NCBI RefSeq assembly: GCF_036038375.1
Contig: NZ_CP107935.1
Span: 7,626,001 to 7,690,000 of the forward strand
Direction: 5' to 3'
DNA from: Streptomyces sp. NBC_00414
Lineage (GTDB): Bacteria > Actinomycetota > Actinomycetes > Streptomycetales > Streptomycetaceae
Length of the DNA stretch: 64,000 nt
The position numbers and the translations under genes are program-made. Shown piece after piece: positions 58,729 to 64,000 of the stretch (the stretch's first letter is position 1; each line of letters starts with the position of its first letter). The notes beneath the pieces are model-generated. The model searched no databases, was not told the origin of the DNA, and saw only the letters and a program-made list of their open reading frames with translations.

Positions 58729-59240
58729 TCCAGCTCCTCCAGTTCCTCCTGGCAGCGTTCCAGCCAGTCGAGGTCGGCCTGCAGATGCAGCATGGCGCCC
58801 TCGATGAGCAGCTGGGAGATGCGGTTGTCCCGGCTCTCGGCCGCGGCGAGCTTCGACAGGTTGCGCATGGTGTTCAGGTACTCGCGCCGTTGTTTGTTGA
58901 TCAGGGCGATCTGGTCGGCCAGTCCGGTCCGCGGCGCCAGGGCGAGCTTCATGAAGAACTCGTCCCGTACGCGCGGCTCGTCCGCCGTCTCCTCGTACCA
59001 GGCGCGCAGTGCTTCACGTCCGGCATCGGTGAGGTGGTAGATCTTCTTGTTGGGCCGGCTCGACTGCTCGACTTCCTCGCCCTCGATCAGTCCCGACTTG
59101 TCGAGGCGGCCGAGCGTCACGTAGATCTGGCCGACGTTCGGCTGAGGGTACGCGGACCCCAGCAGTTGCTCAAGGTCCTGCTTGAGCTCGTAGCCGTGGG
59201 CCGGGCCGCGCGCCAGCAGGGCCAGGAGGGGCAGCCGCAC
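58725..59240 (-). CDS. PadR-family transcriptional regulator
   Basis: A 171-residue regulator with the PadR winged helix at the N-terminus: LPLLALLARGPAHGYELKQD, QPNVGQIYVTLGRLDKSGLI and KKIYHLTDAGREAL, then a helical dimerisation domain. I chose GTG 59240 because it has GGGGAG 7 bases upstream and puts the HTH right at the start, as usual in PadR. A longer frame from 59333 or beyond lacks support. The gene overlaps the ATPase gene, so it likely represses its own transporter operon in response to the transported compound. Confidence 0.9.
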   Translation of the reverse strand: MRLPLLALLARGPAHGYELKQDLEQLLGSAYPQPNVGQIYVTLGRLDKSGLIEGEEVEQSSRPNKKIYHLTDAGREALRAWYEETADEPRVRDEFFMKLALAPRTGLADQIALINKQRREYLNTMRNLSKLAAAESRDNRISQLLIEGAMLHLQADLDWLERCQEELEELE

Positions 59241-59322
59241 TCGTGCTCTCCCCTTCCTCCGCTGTAGGTCCTCAAAGGTGCCGCAGGCCCGCGCGTCCGG
59301 GGCCAATGTGCCGCGGGCCCTA

Positions 59323-59346
59323 GTATCGCCCATACCTAACGGGTAT
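59323..59346. promoter_or_regulatory. Candidate operator in the padR/binding-protein divergent region
   Basis: Three half-sites at 9-10-bp pitch: GTAT (59323), ATACC (59332) and GGTAT (59342), forming a dyad GTAT-N5-ATAC and a second ATACC-N5-GGTAT. They lie 60-83 bp before the binding-protein ATG and 83-106 bp before the PadR start, so one protein could control both directions. Confidence 0.45.
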
Positions 59347-59405
59347 ACATGGCCTCTGACTCCGGGCGAAGGTGCCCGGCAGCCGGGTGTACCAGGGAGG
59401 AACCT

Positions 59406-60680
59406 ATGCGGTGGATGCATGCCGCGGGTAGGGGGCTCCTGGTCGCGGCGGTCGTTCTGGCCGGTTACGTCACGTCCGGCACCCAGGGCGACGGGGCGCG
59501 CGGCGGTGGGCGCGGCCCGCTCACGCTCGCCACCGCCGGGGACCTCACCGGCTATCTGGGGCCGCTGCTCGACGGCTGGAACCGCACCCACCCCGGCGAG
59601 AAGGTCACCCTCGTCGAACTCCCGGACTCCGCCGACGAGACCCGCGCGCAGATGACCACCGACCTGCGCGGCGACGGCCGCAGCCGCTTCGACGTCCTGA
59701 ACATCGACGTCGCCTGGACCTCGGAGTTCGCCGCCGCGGGCTGGATCTCCCCGCTGCCCGCGGACCGCTTCCCGCTCGACGGGTTCCTGCCGCCGGTGGT
59801 GGACACCGCGACCTACGACGGACGGCTGTACGCCGTCCCCTACGTCACCAACGCGGGGCTGCTCCTCTACCGAAAGGACCTCCTCGACAAGGAGGGCGTC
59901 GCTCCGCCGCGCACCTGGGCCGAGCTGGAGAAACAGGCGCGGACCATCGCGCCGAAGTACGGACTCGACGGCTACGCCGGTCAGTTCCTGCCCTACGAGG
60001 GGCTCACCGTGAACGCCGCCGAGGCGGTCTACTCGGCGGGCGGCTCCATCCTCGGCGACGAGGGCGAACGTGTCACCGTCAACTCGGCGGCGGCGCGCGA
60101 GGGCATCGGTTTCCTGGCCCGCGGCGTACGCGACGGTTGGATCCCGGAGAAGGCGCTGACGTACAAGGAGGAGGAGTCCAAGCAGGCCTTCCAGGACGGC
60201 CGTCTCCTCTTCCTGCGCAACTGGCCGTACGCCTATGTCGGGGCCTCCGCCAAGGACTCGCCGGTCGCCGGGAAGATCGGCGCGGTGCCGCTGCCCGGAC
60301 CCGACGGACCGGGCGCGAGTGTGCTCGGCGGCTCGAACCTCGCGGTCAGCGCCCATGCCCGGCACCCCGATTCCGCCGCCCGGCTCATCACCTACCTCAC
60401 CAGCGAGCGGACGCAGCGTCAGGTGCTCACCAAGGGTGCGCTGCCGCCGGTGCGGGCCTCGCTGTACGAGGATCCGGAGCTGATCCGGCGGTTCCCCTAT
60501 CTGCCGACGCTCCGCGCGAGCGTCCTGGCGGCGGCGCCGCGCCCGAAGAGTCCGCGCTACGACCAGGTCAGCCTGGCCGTGCAGGCCGTGGTGCACGACG
60601 CGATGGCCGGGCACCAGACGCCCGAGGCCGCGGTGCGCCGCCTCGCACGCGAGTTGGCGGACATCTCCCGCCGGGGCTGA
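59406..60680 (+). CDS. Extracellular solute-binding protein, family 1 (sugar type), orphan
   Basis: A 424-residue periplasmic-type binding protein. Sequence features are PLTLATAGDLTGYLGPLLDGWN, RFDVLNIDVAWTSEFAAAGW, GRLYAVPYVTNAGLLLYRKDLL, GRLLFLRNWPYAYVGAS and SAARLITYLTSERTQRQVL, typical of sugar-binding proteins of the MalE-like cluster. A hydrophobic export signal is present (LLVAAVVLAGYV) but there is no lipobox cysteine, so the anchor is unclear. GGGAGG precedes ATG 59406. No permease genes follow directly; the alpha-glucosidase gene comes next. Confidence 0.85.
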   Translation: MRWMHAAGRGLLVAAVVLAGYVTSGTQGDGARGGGRGPLTLATAGDLTGYLGPLLDGWNRTHPGEKVTLVELPDSADETRAQMTTDLRGDGRSRFDVLNIDVAWTSEFAAAGWISPLPADRFPLDGFLPPVVDTATYDGRLYAVPYVTNAGLLLYRKDLLDKEGVAPPRTWAELEKQARTIAPKYGLDGYAGQFLPYEGLTVNAAEAVYSAGGSILGDEGERVTVNSAAAREGIGFLARGVRDGWIPEKALTYKEEESKQAFQDGRLLFLRNWPYAYVGASAKDSPVAGKIGAVPLPGPDGPGASVLGGSNLAVSAHARHPDSAARLITYLTSERTQRQVLTKGALPPVRASLYEDPELIRRFPYLPTLRASVLAAAPRPKSPRYDQVSLAVQAVVHDAMAGHQTPEAAVRRLARELADISRRG

Positions 60681-60842
60681 GCCCTTTTCACGCGCTCCCT
60701 GCCCAGACCGAAGCCTCCATTCGGCAGATCATAGTTTCATGTTAGGTAACGCGCTCATCTCATCTGCCGCCTTCGCGGGATGAAAGTGCTGATATAGCGG
60801 CGCAAACGGCCCTTCGACTCGCGGGACGTTCGCGCCTACTCG

Positions 60843-60881
60843 TTGACACTCGTGCGACATCCCTACTTAACATGCATGCAT
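60843..60881 (+). promoter_or_regulatory. Promoter and palindrome upstream of the GH13 gene
   Basis: TTGACA (60843-60848) is a perfect -35 hexamer; TTAACA (60867-60872) at 18 bp is the likely -10. The 10-bp palindrome ATGCATGCAT (60872-60881) overlaps the start region and could be a repressor site controlling sugar use. Confidence 0.5.
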
Positions 60882-60927
60882 AACCGGAGGCACGCACAGC
60901 CAGGTCCACGCACAGACAGGTCAACGG

Positions 60928-62565
60928 GTGACGATCGACATGCACCGCTGGTGGCGCGACGCAGTGATCTACCAGGTCTATGTCCGCAGCTTCCTGGACA
61001 GCACCGGGGACGGCATCGGCGATCTCGCCGGAGTACGCGCCGGACTGCCGTACCTGAAGAAGCTCGGGGTCGACGGGGTCTGGCTGAGCCCCTTCTACCC
61101 CTCGCCCCAGCAGGACCACGGCTACGACGTGGCCGACTACTGCGACGTCGACCCGCTCTTCGGTGACCTCGGCGAGTTCGACCTGCTGATGACGGACGCC
61201 CGCCGGCTCGGCATCAAGGTGCTCCTCGACATAGTCCCCAACCACTGCTCCAGCGAGCACCCCTGGTTCCGGCAGGCGCTGGCCGAGGCACCGGGCGGCG
61301 AGGCCCGCGCCCGCTTCCACTTCGCCGACGGCCGGGGCCCGGACGGGGCGGAGCCGCCCAACAACTGGTACGCCATGTTCGGCGGCCCCGCCTGGAGCCG
61401 GGTCACCGAGCCGGACGGCACGCCCGGCCAGTGGTACCTGCACATGTTCACGCCCGAGCAGCCCGACCTGAACTGGCGCAACCCCGAGGTCGGCGCCCAC
61501 TTCGACCACGTACTGCGCTTCTGGCTCGACCGGGGCGTGGACGGCTTCCGCGTCGACGTCGCCGCCGGCCTCTACAAGCACCCCGACCTGCCCGACTCGC
61601 CCGACCCCATGGCCGACGCCCGCACCCGGGACTCGGTCAACCCGCTCGCCTGGAACCAGCCCGAGGTGCACGACGTCTGGCGGCACTGGCGGTCGGTGTG
61701 CGAGGAGTACACCGTCCGCGACGGCCAGGAGCGACTGCTCGTCGGCGAGGTCTCCGTACGTACCGCCCGCGAACACGCCCGGTACGTACGCCACGACGAG
61801 CTGCACCAGGCCTTCTTCTTCGACCTGCTCAGCGCGCCCTGGAACGCCGACGCCTTCCGCAAGGTCATCTCCGACGCTATGCAGGACATCGCGGGCACCG
61901 GCTCCACGGTCACCTGGGTCCTCAACAACCACGACCAGGTCCGCTCGGTCACCCGCTACGGCGAACTGGGCACCGAGGGCAGCGGCCTGGGCGCGCACCG
62001 CGCCCGCGCCGCCGCGCTGCTGATGCTGGCGCTGCCCGGCGCCGCGTACATCTACCAGGGCGAGGAACTGGGGCTGCCCGAGGTCGTCGATCTGCCGGAC
62101 GACGTGCTCACCGATCCGATCTTCCGCCGCACCGGCAGCCGGGCCCGGATCCGCGACGGCTGCCGGGTGCCGCTGCCGTGGTCGGGGCACGCCTCACCGT
62201 TCGGCTTCACCACCGGCACCGAGAGCGTCAAACCGTGGCTGCCACAGCCCGCCTACTTCGCCGAGTACGCCACAGACCGCGCCCTCGCCGACACCCGCTC
62301 CTTCTGGCACCTCTACCGTGACGGCCTCCAACTGCGGGCCGGGCTGCCCCAGTTGGGTGAAGGCCCGCTGCGCTGGCTGCAGACCCCGCCCGGTGTCCTC
62401 GGCTTCGTCCGCGGCGACGGCCTGGTCTGCGCCGTCAACTTCGGTACGGCGCCGACGCCCGCGCCGGTCTCCGGCACCCCCCTGCTGTCCAGCGGCCCCT
62501 GCGCGCCCGGCGTCCTGCCCGGCTCGACGGCCGCCTGGTGGATCAGCGACTGCACCAACCCCTGA
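60928..62565 (+). CDS. GH13-family alpha-glucosidase
   Basis: A 545-residue glycoside hydrolase that cleaves alpha-glucosidic bonds of short oligosaccharides inside the cell (no signal peptide). The (beta/alpha)8 motifs are DIVPNHCS (region I), GFRVDVAAGL with nucleophile Asp210 (region II), LLVGEVSV with acid Glu274 (region III) and NNHD with Asp336 (region IV). RWWRDAVIYQVYVRSF is the usual start of oligo-1,6-glucosidase-like enzymes. GTG 60928 is used. It stands between two sugar-binding-protein genes, which implies that the imported sugar is an alpha-glucoside. Confidence 0.93.
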   Translation: MTIDMHRWWRDAVIYQVYVRSFLDSTGDGIGDLAGVRAGLPYLKKLGVDGVWLSPFYPSPQQDHGYDVADYCDVDPLFGDLGEFDLLMTDARRLGIKVLLDIVPNHCSSEHPWFRQALAEAPGGEARARFHFADGRGPDGAEPPNNWYAMFGGPAWSRVTEPDGTPGQWYLHMFTPEQPDLNWRNPEVGAHFDHVLRFWLDRGVDGFRVDVAAGLYKHPDLPDSPDPMADARTRDSVNPLAWNQPEVHDVWRHWRSVCEEYTVRDGQERLLVGEVSVRTAREHARYVRHDELHQAFFFDLLSAPWNADAFRKVISDAMQDIAGTGSTVTWVLNNHDQVRSVTRYGELGTEGSGLGAHRARAAALLMLALPGAAYIYQGEELGLPEVVDLPDDVLTDPIFRRTGSRARIRDGCRVPLPWSGHASPFGFTTGTESVKPWLPQPAYFAEYATDRALADTRSFWHLYRDGLQLRAGLPQLGEGPLRWLQTPPGVLGFVRGDGLVCAVNFGTAPTPAPVSGTPLLSSGPCAPGVLPGSTAAWWISDCTNP

Positions 62566-62628
62566 ACCCGCCGCAACCGCTGACGCCCCGTCAAGTACCT
62601 GTCTCACTCTCACGAAGGAACATCAACG

Positions 62629-63954
62629 ATGATGCGACGACGTACGACCCTGCTCGCGAGCTGCACCGCACTCGCCCTGTCCCTCGGTGCCACCGCCTGT
62701 GGAGGCGGCGACGTCTCCGCGGGCGGCGGCGACAAGCCGCTCAGCGGCCAGACGATCAACGTGGCCGGGGTCTGGTCCGGCAGTGAGCAGAAGAACTTCC
62801 AGAAGGTCCTGGACGCGTTCACCGAGAAGACCGGCGCCAAGACGCAGTTCACCTCCACCGGCGACAACGTCTCCACGGTCGTCGGCAGCAAGATCGAGGG
62901 CGGCAACGCCCCCGACGTGGTGATGGTTCCGCAGGTCGGCGTCCTCCAGCAGTTCGCGAAGGAGGGCTGGCTCAAGCCGCTGTCCAAGACCGCCCAGAAG
63001 TCGGTCGACGCCGACTACGCGGACGTGTGGAAGAACTACGGCAGTGTCGACGGCACCCTGTACGGCCTCTACTTCAAGGCCGCCCACAAGTCGACGGTCT
63101 GGTACAGCCCCGACGCCCTCGACGAGGCGGGCGTCAAGACGCCGACGACGTACGACGCCATGCTGGCGGCCGGACGGACCGTCTCCGAGTCGGGCCTCGC
63201 CGCCTTCTCCGTCGCCGGACAGGACGGCTGGACCCTCACCGACTGGTTCGAGAACGTCTACCTCTCGCAGGCCGGCCCCGAGAAGTACGACGCCCTGGCC
63301 GCTCACAAGATCAAGTGGACCGACCCGACCGTGGTCGAGGCCCTCACCACCCTCGGCAAGCTCTTCAAGGACAAGGAGCTGATAGCCGGCGGCCAGAAGG
63401 GCGCCCTGAACACCGACTTCCCCGGCTCCGTCGAGAAGGTCTTCGGACCCGAGCCCGCCGCGGGGATGGTCTACGAGGGCGACTTCGTGGCCGGTGTCGC
63501 CAAGGACCAGTTCGGCAGGAAGATAGGCGAGGACGCGGACTTCTTCCCCTTCCCCGCGGTCGGTGACGGCAAGGCGCCCGTGGTCAGCGGCGGCGACGCG
63601 GCGGTCGTCCTGAAGGACGGCAAGAGCCCGAAGGCCGCCATGGCGTTCCTGGAATACCTCGCGACCCCCGAGGCGTCCGCGGTCTGGGCCGAGGTCGGCG
63701 GCTTCCTCTCCCCGAACAAGAAGCTCGACCTCGCCTCCTACGGCGACGACATCACCCGCGAGACCGCCAAGTCCCTCGTCGGCGCCGGTGACTCGGTCCG
63801 CTTCGACATGTCGGACCAGGCCCCGGCCGCGTTCGGCGGCACCAAGGGCGCCGGCGAGTGGAAGCTCCTCCAGGACTTCCTGCGCGACCCGTCGGACCCG
63901 AAGGCGACCGCGGCCGCGCTGGAGAAGGCCGCCGCCAAGGCGTACCAGGACTGA
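62629..63954 (+). CDS. Sugar ABC transporter substrate-binding lipoprotein (alpha-glucoside type)
   Basis: A 441-residue family 1 binding protein. The lipoprotein signal ends in LGATACGGG (lipobox Cys near residue 24). The mature part shows IEGGNAPDVVMVPQVGVLQQFA, GLYFKAAHKSTVWYSPDAL, TDWFENVYLSQAGPE and EPAAGMVYEGDFVAG, a pattern close to alpha-glucoside (AglE-like) binding proteins. ATG 62629 has GAAGGA 9 bases upstream (ATG 62632 is also possible). It follows the alpha-glucosidase gene and is followed by the start of a probable permease gene, so these form the uptake operon. Confidence 0.9.
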   Translation: MMRRRTTLLASCTALALSLGATACGGGDVSAGGGDKPLSGQTINVAGVWSGSEQKNFQKVLDAFTEKTGAKTQFTSTGDNVSTVVGSKIEGGNAPDVVMVPQVGVLQQFAKEGWLKPLSKTAQKSVDADYADVWKNYGSVDGTLYGLYFKAAHKSTVWYSPDALDEAGVKTPTTYDAMLAAGRTVSESGLAAFSVAGQDGWTLTDWFENVYLSQAGPEKYDALAAHKIKWTDPTVVEALTTLGKLFKDKELIAGGQKGALNTDFPGSVEKVFGPEPAAGMVYEGDFVAGVAKDQFGRKIGEDADFFPFPAVGDGKAPVVSGGDAAVVLKDGKSPKAAMAFLEYLATPEASAVWAEVGGFLSPNKKLDLASYGDDITRETAKSLVGAGDSVRFDMSDQAPAAFGGTKGAGEWKLLQDFLRDPSDPKATAAALEKAAAKAYQD

Positions 63955-63959
63955 TCGCC

Positions 63960-64000
63960 GTGACCGCCACGTACTCGAAAGACCTGAAGGATCCGAAAGA
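63960..64000 (+). CDS. Start of the next gene, probable sugar ABC permease (partial)
   Basis: GTG 63960 opens a frame that runs off the window: VTATYSKDLKDPK. It begins 5 bp after the binding-protein stop, as an ABC permease gene would. The product cannot be confirmed from the 13 complete codons available. Confidence 0.4.
   Translation, partial: MTATYSKDLKDPK

Noticed and set aside
58725..60614. Long form of the PadR protein extending to 60614
   Set aside because: The extension is antisense to the binding-protein gene. PadR proteins start at the winged helix, and GTG 59240 has a good ribosome site.

Overview
This window is a high-GC actinobacterial chromosome segment, almost certainly Streptomyces. 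The evidence is the strong GC bias, frequent GTG starts, the sporulation regulator WhiA in a uvrC-rapZ-yvcK-whiA cluster, RbpA, mycothiol- and F420-type enzymes, and the block uvrB-terD-terC-aroQ-uvrA-uvrC-whiA-gap-pgk-tpiA-secG-rbpA-pgi, a core Streptomyces arrangement. No rRNA, tRNA, prophage, transposase or CRISPR array was recognised.

Layout. 1-9.3 kb: assorted single genes. These are a MocR regulator running off the left edge with a divergent AhpD-like protein, an orphan GltD, a DUF1772 membrane protein, a DUF2293 protein, a uridine-kinase-like protein, an F420/PPOX protein, a CBS protein, CorA and a methyltransferase. 9.4-14.2 kb: pseudouridine salvage (psuG and a PfkB kinase), a formaldehyde dehydrogenase-like enzyme, and an MFS transporter interrupted by one in-frame TGA. 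14.2-34.9 kb: DNA repair and stress genes (ogt, uvrB, two TerD-family genes, TerC behind a manganese-type riboswitch, uvrA), mixed with a glycerophosphodiesterase, an MHYT sensor, a cation/proton antiporter, an MHS transporter, aroQ, an amino-acid ABC transporter, an MBL hydrolase and a DinB-type protein. 35-39 kb: a LacI regulator with a sugar kinase, and an XRE-like regulator. 39.3-44.6 kb: uvrC-rapZ-yvcK-whiA with overlapping start and stop codons. 45-54.4 kb: a secreted M14 carboxypeptidase, the lower-glycolysis genes gap, pgk and tpiA, then secG, rbpA and pgi. 54.5-64 kb: a proline-tailed membrane protein, a LolD/FtsX-type exporter with a PadR regulator, and a sugar-uptake region (two solute-binding proteins around a GH13 alpha-glucosidase, with a permease starting at the right edge).

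Most notable signals. (1) A repeated promoter of the type TTGTCRGTG-N8-TANNNT, the RecA-independent DNA-damage promoter that PafBC activates in mycobacteria, lies just upstream of ogt, uvrB, terD and uvrA, and in degenerate form before uvrC. This ties excision repair, alkyl-DNA repair and a TerD protein into one likely regulon. (2) A TerD-family protein is fused to what looks like a P-loop-less FtsK-type ATPase, beside TerC and its yybP-ykoY-like riboswitch. (3) The 12-bp palindrome CACGCGCGCGTG occurs ten times, in all three reading frames and in non-coding DNA, only in the left 38 kb. (4) Two almost identical LacI-type palindromes lie 12 kb apart, one upstream of a LacI gene and one between convergent genes.

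All translations and positions were read by eye. No database search, folding program or alignment was run.
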